Notes: generated by a model from the letters alone, not told the origin. Shown: positions 10,224 to 22,303, counted from the stretch's first letter. The stretch is DNA of 64,000 bases from Hymenoscyphus infarciens (GCA_001414345.1 LLCB01000060.1:1-64000), one strand, 5' to 3'. A program made the numbers and translations.

Positions 10224-11296
10224 ATGACACAAATCAACACATTTTTTCAAGATAATCACCCTAGAAGCAATCCGTACGATCCCAAATCAAGCGACTGCTC
10301 ACTTCTCCCGACATACCACCCCTTTTCGCAAACCCCCGAGGATTTCTCGCGGCAATTGAATCAGCTCAACACCACCGCCTACCCGGCATTCCCTATCACC
10401 TTTGGGCTTGACGCAACACTCGAAGGACTTCTCGACTCCCTCGGCCCTTCCCATCTTCCAGAAATCTCTTCAAACGTTTGTAGCAAAGGCCACAAGCATG
10501 GAAGATGGCCGACGATAGGGGACCTAGTTATAAAATAGTGCGAGAGGTGTGGCCATTGCATTTTGGAGTGTAGTTTGACCTCCAATTTGAGAAAAGTTGG
10601 CACTTCTATTTGCATAGATAGACATTAGGCGTGTTGCTGAGGCGAATAGCATGTCATCCGTCATAAGGACAAAGATGATCTCGACATAAATATTGTCAAA
10701 AGTATCAGTGGACCTTCGAGACCTGTATTGGATCTACCTCTCGATAAGCGTCCCAGGATTGAGGATACAGATGAGCATCTTTTCCATCGGATAGAATCCA
10801 AAGTAACTCCCGAAAGCCCATAAACAAAGTTGCCCTTGTGAGTGATAAAAATTATCCCCAGCCTGTATCCATACAAGAAGGAGCTGGCCAGATATCAAAT
10901 TTCGAACACCAGGGCGAGTCAAATCTCCAAACAGACTTCGAAACGATTCTCTCCGCGAAAATTGAGTCAAGATTGAAAGCAGCTTTCGAAACCACATTCG
11001 AAGCCCGACTTAAAGCAGTAATTGAGGAAAGACTACCAGCAAGGCTTGTAGGAAAAGAATGTCCCATTCCACTAGATTCAGAAGATGAACAAATAACGGA
11101 GGAAGAAAAAGTGGGTTCTACACCTCGAAATCCTTTAGCTGCGCAACTTCTGACGATCCAGAAGCAACAAGCCCTTATCGCGAACCAGGTTACTCGAATG
11201 AATGGATAGCACGAGTAGTTGTATCAGAAAGCACTTGCATTCCGAACTATGCACGCTCGCCAGGAAATCAAACGAGAGGGCTCTAGTCGACACTAA
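10224..11296 (+). pseudogene. Broken hypothetical gene with Cys-rich motif and helical C-terminal part
   Basis: Frame 1 starts with ATG at 10224 and reaches HKHGRWPTIGDLVIK, then a TAG at 10536-10538. The same frame goes on with a clear cysteine cluster, CERCGHCILEC, to about 10610. Coding character resumes at 10640-10823 (reading includes PLDKRPRIEDTDE), then continues in another frame from about 10770 to 11207 with a long charged helical segment (about 10940-11050; KIESRLKAAFETTFEARL). After TAG at 11207-11209 and again at 11216-11218 the frame continues (LYQKALAFRTMHARQEIK) to a TAA at 11294-11296. One frameshift plus several stops suggest a dying gene of roughly 350 codons. Introns could explain the segment around 10600-10660. 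The family is not recognised. Confidence 0.55.
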
Positions 11297-11489
11297 TTCT
11301 ACTCGGAATACGGCTTGACTGTCTTTATACTATATACAAGGAAGAAAACGACCAGTGAAAGTGGTAGTTTCAACTCGATCGAACCTGCTCTCAAAGCAGC
11401 TTCAAGAATACAAAACGAAAGGGCTCATCACGACAGTTTCCCTTCTCCTTTCCCTCAAGCCCAACACCGTCGCGAACAACAACCCTAAC

Positions 11490-12230
11490 TCAACCACTAA
11501 GACTATACTTACTACTCCCCCCTGCATTCCCCCACCCCTCCGTCGCCAAAACCTGATAATTCATAGTCCCCAACTTCAACCCCTGCTTTGCCCAAGCATC
11601 AAAATGATTCTTCGTAGTGATCGTCCCATTATCCGTCCTCTTACTCTGTCTCACACTAATATACTGCCAAAAGGTCGTAGTGCCCGAGATAGAAGGTTGG
11701 TTGACTTGCTGATGTTTCCAGATATCGTAGGTGGATCCATCGCTTTCCAATGTGCCGAGTTTGGTGCCTTGCGCGGCGCCGTTGGAGTTGGAGTATTCTT
11801 GGATGTAGTACTCTACTAGGGGGTTGGTGGACCAGCCGTAGACTGAGACGAGGACTGTGCCGGATGAGGCTGTAGTAGAGCCGGAGAAGTTTATGTTCCT
11901 GGGAAGGGTGTTAGAGGAGTTGAGAGGATTGGGAGTGGAAAAGAGAGGAAGGATTTACCTGGTCGTTCCCGTTTTCCAACCTCTGCCAACGACAAAGTCA
12001 GCGGCACCAGAGAACGTCACGGAGTATCCAGCAGTGGAGGACTGGAAATTGACATTTCCTCCAGTCTTGTAATTCTGTGTGTAGTCCTGACGACGGGCAA
12101 GGTTCTGTCCTCCGATCTCAAAATCAGGTTTGGCATCAGACCCCATAGGCTCAGCAGCAGGAGCAGCAGGAGCAGCCAGCGTTCGAGCAATTACCGCGAG
12201 GCCGAGAGAGAGTTGAGTGAACGCAACCAT
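11490..12230 (-). CDS. Endo-1,4-beta-xylanase, glycoside hydrolase family 11 (secreted)
   Basis: Two exons, 12230-11959 and 11898-11490, with a 60-nt intron (donor GTAAAT, acceptor CAG), encode 226 residues, the usual GH11 size. An N-terminal signal peptide and Ala/Pro-rich pro-segment end at a Kex2-like ARR. The beta-jelly-roll body follows, with [16 protein letters not shown] typical of the acidic branch. The nucleophile Glu sits in PLVEYY (about residue 120) and the acid/base Glu in [12 protein letters not shown] (about residue 211). The usual Tyr after the second Glu-Gly is Trp here. It should cleave internal xylan bonds outside the cell for plant cell-wall breakdown. All catalytic positions are intact and there is no in-frame stop, so it is probably functional. 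A TATA-like box and xylanase-type regulator sites lie upstream. Confidence 0.93.
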
Positions 12231-12314
12231 GATTATGGATATGTATATAGTTGATGTTAAAAAAAAAGGTTACAGAACCGTTTCTGTCTAGACGGAAAAC
12301 AGGAGAACCATCTT

Positions 12315-12324
12315 CTTTTTTATA
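12315..12324 (-). promoter_or_regulatory. TATA-like box of the xylanase gene
   Basis: GTATAAAAAA on the minus strand lies about 85-95 nt before the xylanase start codon, a plausible distance for a fungal core promoter with a short 5' UTR. Confidence 0.45.
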
Positions 12325-12457
12325 CTTTCAGAATGATATTATATCTGGGTAATTTGAACATCGGACGAATGACTCTATAGCACGTTGGCAGCTGAGCGTT
12401 CCCGAATAGTATCATTACCCCTGTGGTTGTCTTCTGCCGCCAAGGATAACCACCAAG

Positions 12458-12504
12458 GCTAAAGAGTTGGCAGTGCCAAAATCTGGGGTAAAGGAAATGC
12501 GGGG
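12458..12504. promoter_or_regulatory. Candidate XlnR/Xyr1 and CreA sites upstream of the xylanase
   Basis: GGCTAAA at 12458-12464 matches the XlnR/Xyr1 core. CTGGGG (12483-12488) and GCGGGG (12499-12504) match the carbon-repressor pattern SYGGRG. They lie about 230-275 nt before the xylanase start. Short motifs occur by chance; their grouping upstream of a xylanase raises the likelihood. Confidence 0.4.
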
Positions 12505-13136
12505 GATGTGCACCACTTTGCTCTTCACTTGCTCATCATGACCCCTTGGAATAAATGAGTGGGGTGGTGTTTATATGATACCTATTTCGGTGAAGGATGG
12601 GCCGCGAAACTTATGCAATTTCGACCTCGATCCTTCGTTGAACTAAATTGCCTCGAACCAAAGCAACAATCCAAAAAAAGGTCTAGGAAACTAGCAAAAC
12701 CATAATAATTGGATTGGCAGTGAAGCGCCATGGAAGAAATCGCCCCAGAATCAATGAATAGCGCAAACGGCTATTCAAAAGATTCTAACACAATCGTGAA
12801 AATTTCATCACCTCTAGGGGAACTTGTTCAGCAAAAGAAAAAGTCTTGGACTTTGCAGAGCCCAGAATTCAGAAAATCCATAGCCTCGCCGTCCATGAGC
12901 CCTTGAACATATGTTCCACCCAACACCTGAAACTTGCTGCCATGCGGGCGAATTGTGATAGGTGTACTGCAACCGAATATAACAGCAATCATATCCCCCT
13001 CCCTTGTCTACTAAGACTCGATAAATCGATTCTATTATTCTAAAAGGCTTAAATAATTAAGTTTTTAATATGTTTATTATTCTAAAGAAGTTAGAATCGA
13101 AGCAACACTACTTGACTGTAGCATCGCATGACTTTG
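12505..13136. other. Intergenic DNA between the xylanase promoter and the MYND gene
   Basis: No gene is supported. The only structure is a 75-bp AT-rich insert at 13026-13100. Confidence 0.5.
13026..13100. repeat. 75-bp AT-rich mini-palindrome with 9-bp inverted ends
   Basis: TCGATTCTA at 13026 and TAGAATCGA at 13092 are perfect inverses, and the interior is almost pure A/T. The segment TATTATTCTAAAG inside resembles TATTATTCTAGAA in the MITE-like element near 6285. It may be a deletion remnant of a similar element. Confidence 0.45.
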
Positions 13137-14263
13137 TCAAAGGTCCAAGGGAGATTTCTCTTCACCCCAAGAGCGACGTTCTAATAACGAGTCTTTATTG
13201 AAGCCAATTTCAAATCTCATCTGTCCCTTTTTGTAGGATTTAGAAAATGCCCCAAACCCCTGCTTGTTGATACGGTTGAAAAGCCGTTGTCGAGCTGAAA
13301 GGGAATCTGCTTCGATTGAACTCTCAAACCTAGGCTGCAAATTTGTCCAGCAGTTTTCGGTAAGAATTTCAACCTGTCTTGGGCTGATGGGTTTTCGGTC
13401 GGCTCTCACCAATAATACACTGCCCAATTCATTCTGCCATTCGGGGGGTGCCCATCCCCAACGAGGACTGTGAGGGTTTGTATTGAGATACAAGAATGTG
13501 ACCGATTGATTGTCGAAGTTACCAACCGTGGACCCCCAAGCGGGATTGGGTGGGTATTTGTGTATGCGAATGTCCAAACCGATCTTCTTCGGGTTGTCTG
13601 GTCCTTTGCTGGCGGTGAAAATAGCATGGTCTAACGGGACATCGACCTCTACAAACCTTCCTTGCTTCAAGTCTCCATTGCAACAGATCTTGACGCTTTG
13701 TGCATATTCCTTTAAGCCGTTGGAAGAAAGTTGGGCGGAGTAGTCGACCGCAACTCTGAGATCTTCTCCTGTCATATCCTCGTATGTATTTATGCCTTCT
13801 GCCATCCGCATAGCGATGACTGGTCCTGCCCATTTGTATCTCGCCATTCCATTTGTAGTATGCATAACACACGCGCTGAGGTTGGGGGCGTCGTTCGATT
13901 GCTGCTTAGAGATAATCCACGGAATAGTCGATATCAAAATCGCGAAGCTCGTTTCTCGTGGGGTTTCGGTCCAACAATGGCATCGACGTCGGGAAGATTG
14001 GGTGCAGCTGGAGCTTCGTTCGACGAGCAAGAAACCCATGTTGCTACCGGGAGTTTCGATTCGGCGGGGAAGAGGAGGGCGAGTCTATAAGAGCCTGAAG
14101 GTCGCTCGATCGATTTGAGGGCTTTGCAGATGGTTTTGTGGAGCGGCCAGTCTTTCTTCTGGCACGCCGAAGAGCAATAAGCTGCCGAGTGGCACGAGGA
14201 ACAGCGCTTTGCGCCAGGGGTATTGCAGATGGTACAAGTACACTTCTGGTGTTGTGTCGCCAT
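13137..14263 (-). CDS. MYND zinc-finger protein gene, frame broken near residue 105
   Basis: ATG at 14261-14263 opens a frame with a complete MYND finger: C10-x2-C13, C21-x2-C24, C30-x3-C34, H42-x3-C46 (reading includes KKDWPLHKTIC). The rest of the protein (about 290 residues, to a TGA at 13137) lies in another frame. It matches the common fungal MYND-protein body by its wording (AGPVIAMRM, GWAPPEWQNELGSVLLVR). The frames meet at about 13890-13950. The intervening sequence first needs one shift near 13940 and another near 13905. A 71-nt phase-0 intron with a weak GTTGGA donor could also join the parts, but the skipped sequence looks coding, so frameshifts are more likely. Such proteins probably act through protein-protein contacts; no enzymatic domain is seen. 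The start codon is about 15 bp from a transposon end. Confidence 0.7.
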
Positions 14264-14277
14264 GATTCGCGCTGCTA

Positions 14278-14337
14278 GGTGGTGGGTGTACGAGTAAGAG
14301 AAACGGGCGTTGCTCTGGTAACACCTAATATTAGAGT
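14278..14337 (+). repeat. Left terminal inverted repeat of the Tc1/mariner element
   Basis: Begins GGTGGTGGGTGTACGAG and includes GCGTTGCTCTGGTAACACC. It is the least mutated part of the element and lies about 15 bp before the MYND start codon. Confidence 0.85.
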
Positions 14338-14842
14338 AGACTTTTCTTCTAAAACACTAGCCCTATAATAGGGTTTCACCCTAATTATATAATATACTTA
14401 AAGCTCTACTCTACTACTTTCATTTCTATAACTTTTTTATCTATTATTTTATATTATAGAAGAGAGATATGCTTTCTTTAGTACTAAAAAATATATTCTA
14501 AACTATAAGTAGAAAACACCTAATAAATAGCTTATTAGATACCTTTGTTATTAGAGGAAGACTTATAAGGAGATTACTAAGGAAACTAGAGTAGAGTAGT
14601 CTAATACTTATAAGATTATATATACTCCTTTCTTAAAGAGGAAGTATAAGAGAGTTTCTATTAAGAGTAGTAAAATAAAGAAGTCTCTTATTCTTTATAT
14701 TATTAAGTAGGTAAGTGCCTCTTAGAATAACTAAAAGTAGAGCTAGATAGAGATATAGCGTACCTTTTAGAGAGAACTTTATAATATCTCTACTTCTATA
14801 ATCTAGAGAACCTTATAGTTATATAGTTACTACTACTATATT

Positions 14843-15223
14843 TGTAATAGCACGCTATCTTGAATTGTCGGTATTCGTAAAACTGCTAATACCTCTACAA
14901 CTACTAATACTCCTACGACTTATGAGATAGAAGAGGCTAAAGAGAGTAAGAATTAGATATTATATGTTTTACTTTAAAGTCTTATATATTTAGCTTTAAA
15001 GCCCTTATTATTTTAGTAGCTATATTAGAAAGGACTTAGATATTATTCTTATTAGGACTTAGTAGTCTCTAACCTCTTATATATAGATGTTTATACTTAG
15101 TATAGAAGAAGAATAGTTTTTCCTTTTCTTCTATATTAGAGCCTAGTATCTACTTACGTTATTTAGTCTTAAACGTACTCTTATATACCTCTTCTCTTAT
15201 AGTATATATTTTATACTATTATA
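14843..15223 (+). repeat. 5' LTR of Gypsy-1 (type A)
   Basis: Begins TGTAATAG and ends in ATTATA. A TATATATA run lies about 29 nt before AGTTTTTCCTTTT, which probably marks the start of the transcript. The last third is shared with the type B LTRs; the first two thirds are not. Confidence 0.9.
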
Positions 15224-15225
15224 TA

Positions 15226-15238
15226 AAAAAGAAAAACT
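15226..15238 (+). promoter_or_regulatory. Self-priming type primer-binding site of Gypsy-1
   Basis: AAAAAGAAAAACT starts two bases after the LTR. It is complementary to AGTTTTTCCTTTT within the LTR except for one G-to-A change of RIP type. The same layout is known for Tf1/sushi chromoviruses. Which strand end is used cannot be seen directly. Confidence 0.65.
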
Positions 15239-15949
15239 CTTCTTTACTAGTAATAGCCTTTATAATATCTCTTTTGAGCTTATTATTACTTTATTTATTT
15301 TAATTTTAATTTAGCTTAGAATTAGACTATAATAATATATTCTTAAATAGCTAGGATTTTAGAGATCTTCTAGATAGCTAGTAATACTAGAGTTTAGTAT
15401 TTATATAGATAGCTAGTAAAAATCGTATCTTATATATTAAGAGATTAGAATACGTTAAGTGTTTTTAAGAATTCTAATAACCCTCTTAGTATAAGGATTA
15501 CTATATATGATTTAAATAGTTAATAATATAAATAGTTATCTAGAAAACTCTTAAATCGCCTCTTTTTTAATCTCTCTTTTTTAATATTTAATATATTAGA
15601 CTTAGAAGCGACTCTAGGTCTTTTCTAAGCTCTACTTTAAAGTATAGAGCTCTCTCTTAAAGAATAAAGTTAAGTACTTATAGAAAGGTCTTTAACTTAA
15701 TACTACTTATTAAAGAATAAAAAGTCCTAGAGTAATAAAGGTAAAGAGGTTACTTCTAGAAGCTAGAGAGATAACTAAGACTTCTCTAATATAGACGAGA
15801 TATAAGAAGTAATTTAGGCTATAGAGGCTAAGAACTAAGAAAAAGATAAAAGAATTTAGTAGTAAGATAACTAAATCGCTTAATTAGTAGATTTAGTATA
15901 ATAGATTAGTAGATACTTACTAGAAAATAATTAGACTCCTTCTTTATAC

Positions 15950-16980
15950 TCTTCTATTATACTAGACTATCTTTAGATATAAAACTTAACCTCTAATATT
16001 CTTCCTTTATAACGATCTACTCTATAATTATAAGTTAAAACCTTACTAAGAGTCTAATAATCTATTAAAAGTAAAATTATAAAGAAAATTAAACCTTTAA
16101 ACAATAGTACTTTACCTATTTATAAGTAATAGAAGATATCTATATATAATAGACTCTAAGTAAACGTTAACTATTACTATATACTTAAAACTTATAAAGC
16201 TTTTATTTAGAGGACGACTATAAAACTTACTAGGAACTACTTAGAGCTCTAATATAAGTTAGATATAGGTAATATAGCTTTTAAAGATTAATAAGATATA
16301 ATTAAACTCCTTAATTCCTACTTCCTAACTAGTTATAAGAAGGAGAATACTTAAAATAAATTTTAAGCCTTATAAATAGATAGAAAGGGTTATATAGAAG
16401 AAACTTTTTTAGATTTTAGAGTATGCTTCTTAAGTATAGCTATACTTAAGGGAATACTAGAGTTAGAAAGATTCTACTAAATATAAGATAAGATTATACT
16501 ATAACTCTAAAGTAGCTTTACTATAGCTAAGAGAGATTAGAATTATAATTTTAATAAGATAGTAGTATATCTTTTAGCTTTAGATAAAAAGAAGTGCTAA
16601 AATATAGAATTATCTATAACTAGTACTATAGCTAAACTAATTAGTATAACCTTATTATTTAAAAAGATAAGTACTTTTTAATCCTTATCTAGCTTAACTC
16701 TAAAACCCTCTTTACTCTTATATAGACTTAATTCTATATCTTAGAAGATTTTATAAACTCTTAGACTATTTTCTATTAATAAAAAATCAAAGACTATATT
16801 AATAGACTAAGTCTTTACTAGTATAAAGTATTACTATTATAGTAAGCTTAGGTATTTTAAACCTAATTACTTTAATCTTCTTAGTATTAATAAGATAGAT
16901 AATTAATATAAAGAAGAATAACCTTCTAAAGAGTACTCTAACTCTAAGCTAAGTTAGAAGGAAAACGAAGAGGCTTAAGT
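15950..16980 (+). pseudogene. Gypsy-1 gag relic with zinc knuckle
   Basis: The reading aligns with the gag of the type B elements. Near 16826-16870 lies the knuckle with C-x2-C-x4-H-x4-C spacing, where every Cys and His codon has become Tyr. The many TAG/TAA codons stand at expected Gln positions. Confidence 0.75.
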
Positions 16981-17959
16981 AAAAATTCCTTCCTAGGCCT
17001 ATATAATTATAACCTAACTAGACTCGATCTTTCTAAGCTTATAAGAGGAAAACAGTTCCTTATAAATACTACTCTTAGTATATAAGAATATAGTATTAAA
17101 TTATAAGCTTTAGTAAATATAAGAGTAAATAGGTACCTGTTTCTAAATTAGCTTCTAGTCTTATACTTATCTAAGATAATAGGTTTAAAGATTTAGAGAT
17201 TACTATATATAGTATCTATTTATAGATATAATAATAGTACTAAAAGCTAGGTAATATAGTATATACGACTATATTTAAATATTAATAAACGTTATATTCT
17301 TAACTACCTCTTTATTATCTTAGATCTTAGATAGTAAGACTTAATTATTAGTAATAAGTAGTTAAACTACTTTAAAATCCTTCTTAACCTCTTAAAGAGC
17401 TAGATTACTTAGCTAGCTAATTACTCTTTAACTCTCTACTTTAGTAAAGAGATCTTACTTCTACTTTCTAGCTAGAACTAGAAACCCTTTTTAAATCACT
17501 AGTTAAATACAAATTAGAAGGAGTATACTATCTAGTAATAAGAAAGACATAAAAAGAGTAGACTTATAAATATAGCTAAGCTATTACTTCTATCTATAAT
17601 AATAACTCCTCTTGAAATTTTAACCTCTAACTCTAGTTTAAAGCCTCTTTAAACTACTAGTATAGTTTTAAAAAACTAGACTCTATACTCTTTTATTAGT
17701 AAAATAAGCACTAATACTATATACTTTAATATAAAATAACCTAACTTAGAATTTTATATAACTAGTATCTATAAGCTAGATTAGATTATTAACGAAAAGT
17801 TAGCCTCTTTTTAAGATAACAATAATATAAGAGCTCTAATATAAGCCTAACTCTTAAAATATTATTCTTTCTATAAAGACGTGTTCTTAAAAGTAGCTTC
17901 TAATAAGCTCTCTTCTTACTATAAATATAACTATAAGATTACTTTAAATAAACTACTTC

Positions 17960-20600
17960 CTAACTCCTTTTCGCCTCTATATTAATAGTTAACTATAGAG
18001 CTTAAAGCTATAAAGGAGTATCTTATAAAGAACCTAGATAAGAGGTTTATTATTAATAGTAATAGCTCTTTTACCTCTCTAGTACTCTTTATTAAAAAAG
18101 CTAATAGTAATAAGCTATAGTTTTATATTAATTATAAGAAGCTTAATACTCTAACCTAAAACGATCTCTACCTAATCTTTTAAATTAATAAGCTCCTTTT
18201 AAGAATAAGGATAGCTAAAATCTTTACTAAGTTAGATATAAGATAAGCTTTCTATTATATCTAGATAGACTCTATCTTAGAAGAGATAACTATATTTAGA
18301 ATAAGGTATAGTATATATAAATATAAGGTTCTTCCTTTTAGACTCTATAATAGCTCTACTACTTATTAATATTATATAAATAATATCTTAATTAATTATC
18401 TAGATAACTTTTATATTACCTACTTAGACGATATTTTAATTTATTTAGATATTATTAAAAAATATAAGAAATAAGTTAAGAAGGTTCTAAGTTAGCTTTA
18501 AGAAGTAGGACTCTAAGTAGATATTAAGAAAAGCGAATTTAGTATTACTAGAGTTAAATACTTAGGATTTATCTTAACTATAAAAGGACTTAAAGTTAAC
18601 TTTAAAAAAGTAGAACCTCTATAGAACTAGGTCTAACCTACTACTATAATAGGTGTAAAGTCTTATCTAGAGTTTATAGGATTTTATAGATAATTTATTA
18701 AAGGTTATATTAAAATTACTAAACTCTTAACTATAATAATATGCTTTTTAAAGCCTTTTCTATAGATACTTAAATATAATAAAGCCTTTAAAGTGTTAAG
18801 GACTAGGCTACTTACTATATAAACCTTATACTACTTTAACCTTAATTATAATATAAAGGTAGAAATAGACTCTTTAGAAAGAGTAATAGTAGGTGTTTTC
18901 TTATAATAATATAATAGCCTTTAGTACCTTATTAGGTTTTACTTATATATCTTAGTTAGCTATGAATTAAACTAGAAGATCTATAATAAAGAACTATCTA
19001 CTATTATAAAAGCTTTTAAGAAATAGTACTCTAAACTTATATTATATTAGAAGTGTATTAACGTATATTTAGACTATAGATTATTAGAATACTTTATAAT
19101 AACTAAGCTACTTATAACTAAGTAAGTTTAATAGATAGAGTTTTTATTAGACTTTAACTTTTAGATCTAATTTATATTTAAGAAGAGTAATTAAAAAGTA
19201 AATATATTAACCTAATATAAATAAGACTTAAAAACTTATAATTAAGCTAAATTAGATAGCTGCTTATATACCCTCTTAGGACCTAATTAGTTAGACCTCT
19301 AAATTAATACTAAACTCGCTTAGATCTTTTTATAAGAATAGTTTATATCTTTTAATATAATAGATATTATTCTAGAGTTAAGTTTAGATATAATTTAGAA
19401 GTTAAAAGAAGATAACCTACGCTCTTTTTAAAAAGAATATTATAAACTTCTAGATAAATACTCTATCTTACTAGATAATTTACTTCTCTTTAAGAATCGA
19501 CTTTACGTTTAAAGGAATACTAAACTATATATAAAGCTAATCTAAGAAGTCTATAACTAAGTATCTATTACTTACTTAAGTATAAAAAAGATATACTAGT
19601 TATTAGTATAATACTACTACTAGGTTAGACTAGGTTTAGACTATAAGAGGTATATAGTAAATTATTAAGCTTATAAATACTCTTATCCTTAATAGACTAA
19701 GTAGTAAGGCTTTCTTTACCCTCTTCTAGTACTCGACTATTTTATATAATATTTATATATAGATTTTAAATCATTTCTAAAAGATAAATATAGATTTAAT
19801 ATTATACTAGTATTTATTAACTAACTTAGAAAGGATTTAGTATTAATACTCTACTACTTAACTATAGATACTAAAGGCTTAGCTAAACTCTTTATTTAAT
19901 AGATTTACTATTTTAGTTACTACTCTAAATCGATTATATTTAATTAAGAACTTTAATTTATATTATTATTTTAGACTAAATTTTATTAAATAATCGATAT
20001 TAAGCTTAAGCTTAGTACTACTTATTATAAATAAATAAATAGATAGATAAAGATAATAAACTAATATATTAATTAGAGACTAAGGCTCTTTATAAGCTAC
20101 TACTAAGATAACTAGAGCGAATTAATCTCTTTAATAGATAGAGTATAAATAACACTTCTATACTTATCTATTAGTATAACCTCTTATTAGCTTAAGTTTA
20201 GACTTAATCTAAGAACTTTATAGAACTAGAATATACTAAAGACGTCTATTCTCTAGAAACGTCTTAACTACGATAAGGTAGTAAAAATAGCTTAATATAT
20301 ATACTCTACTTAGAGAATAGTAAAAGATAATATAAGTAAGGCTTAAAAAAGAATAGAAGATAGTATAAATTAATACTAAAGAACTATTAACTAAGATATT
20401 AGAGATAAAGTCTACTTATTTACTAAGAATCTTAAGATAAATTGTTTTAGTTAAAAGCTTATTAAATAGTAGATAGGATCTTTTAAAATACTAGATTATA
20501 TAGAGTACTTCTATAGACTAAAACTTCTAGAAGGATTATTAATTTATAATATTTTTATCTCTAATATACTTTTAAAGAATCTAAATACCCTCTTACTAAG
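17960..20600 (+). pseudogene. Gypsy-1 pol relic: reverse transcriptase, RNase H, integrase
   Basis: The SSSFTSLVLFIKKAN reading near 18055-18110 is the first reverse-transcriptase block. ITYLDDILIYL at about 18415-18447 is the catalytic block, retaining both Asp codons. RNase H follows near 18840-19100 and integrase near 19560-20330. Numerous stops of the CAG/CAA-to-TAG/TAA kind make it non-functional. Confidence 0.85.
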
Positions 20601-20639
20601 ATAAGAGGCTTTAAAGCCTTTACTAGATATTATTTAAGG

Positions 20640-20815
20640 TATATAAGAATAAAAGGTTTAAAAAATACTTAGTAGTAGACTTTTTAAAAGATAGTTATAG
20701 TACTAGGTAAAATAGGTTAGATATAATTTAAATCCTACTTAGTATTCTATAAATAATTTTTAGAGTTTACTATATTATTTAAGAGACTTTTATACTAAAT
20801 ATCTAGAATAGCTAA
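20640..20815 (+). pseudogene. Gypsy-1 chromodomain relic
   Basis: The reading contains KILSSRLFKR, then a QYQVKQVRY block and NPTQYS, the pattern of chromodomains at the end of chromovirus integrases, with some Trp/Gly positions mutated. Such domains direct integration to heterochromatin marks in related elements. Confidence 0.75.
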
Positions 20816-21039
20816 GACTACTCTAACTCCTCTCTAAATAGATTAATATATAGGAATTAGATAAGAATTAAGTAAAAGAGTTAATTTATAAAACTCTATT
20901 AATACTCTCTAATTCTAGTTACTTTTAATAAAGAACTTATAATAAAAACCTAAGATAAAATACTAACTAGTAGGAATATTTAAAATTAATAAAGTAAAGA
21001 ACTAAGACTAAGTTACTACTAAAATAGGGCTTACTAACC

Positions 21040-21500
21040 CTCTCTAGGCTAAAGCCTCTTCTTTCTCTAACTTATTATCCTCCTCTCTACTCTCTTAAGT
21101 ATAAGAAGCCTGAACCGGCTCTTCCTCTACCTCCTTCTTACAAGCACGCTTCTTACCTCGGCGACCTCTTATAACTAGCTTAGAAGGGGACGCTTATAAA
21201 CTCTTTAGATAAGCCTCGAAGAGGACCTAAACCTAGGTTTAGATAGAGGTTCTATTCTTTATAGTATAGCGTAAGAACTATTAAATATTAGTAACTAAAA
21301 CCTCTCTAATAAGTAAGGGATACTTATAATAACCTTAGCACAAAGCGTCTAAGTCTTCTCTAAGAGAGTAAACTATATCTCTAAACTATTCTTTAGTACC
21401 TCTATACTAGTAATAACTAACACCTTATCTAAGGCCTTAGTAGCCTTCTTAATAGCCCTCTTCTCCTTTTTAAGCTTAAGCTTACTAAACTCCTTCCTTA
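21040..21500 (-). pseudogene. Antisense reading frame in the Gypsy-1 3' region
   Basis: Between chromodomain and LTR the minus strand gives a coding-like reading interrupted only by Gln-type stops. A basic segment (KLKLKKEKRAIKKATKALDK, near 21423-21495) is followed about 250 nt later by another basic and acidic one (GRRGKKRACKKEVEEE, near 21110-21175). At least one frameshift lies between. The sense strand gives nothing comparable. The product would be a charged, probably helical protein of unknown function, transcribed opposite to gag-pol. Confidence 0.4.
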
Positions 21501-22303
21501 TAAACTATAGTAACTACCTAAGTTAGAATAAATTTAGTATATATTTAGGATTAAACTTACTAGAATATATATAGTATTCTACTCTATATAGTACCTACAC
21601 TTCTTTAACTTTAGCTTCTTAAAAGCGTATATATAATCTCTATTCTAAGATTTTATCTAAAGATACTAAACGTAGTAGACTCGATAAGTAGCTAGAAGTA
21701 TATTAGAAGGATATAGGAAAGGTATTTTACTATATTAGATTAGCTCTAAACTAGGCCTAATAAAGAAGAGAAAGACTTACTTTTATATATATATATATAA
21801 TATATATATATGTTCTAGAATAAAAGTTAGTATATAAGAATATACCTAATTAGAAGATATTCTTACTATATATTATTTTAGATAAAAAGAAAAGAAGAAG
21901 AGAAGTTAGAATTAAGGAAAAGTCGCCTACTAATATATTACTTATAATAATAGCTATTACTTTATAATTATTATTTATTACTTAATAATTACTATTATAA
22001 TATATAATAATAGTAAGAATATAATAACTCTATAGTAGTATACTACTTTCTATCTAATAGCTAATAATTAGCCTCTCTTTTGTTTATATCTATTATTATA
22101 TAGTATATAATAGTAAATAAAGAACGATTATCTCTTAAAATAATAATACTACTAGCTACTAACTCTACCTCGACTACTAGATACTATAATAGTAGATAAG
22201 TTATATTCTTTATAATAATTATGTAAATAATACTCTAGTTAACCCGATACTATACTAATCGATAACTAAAGACTCGGGACAAGTCTTTTTAAAGAAGAGA
22301 GGA

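Noticed and set aside
3734..11296. Reassignment of TAG to an amino acid
   Set aside because: The four in-frame TAGs sit in two genes near RIP-rich DNA and are all RIP-type changes. One of the two genes also has a frameshift. Mutation explains this more simply, and the sequence shows no further sign of code change.
12846..13043. 65-codon plus-strand open frame
   Set aside because: It overlaps the AT-rich mini-palindrome and has no coding features.
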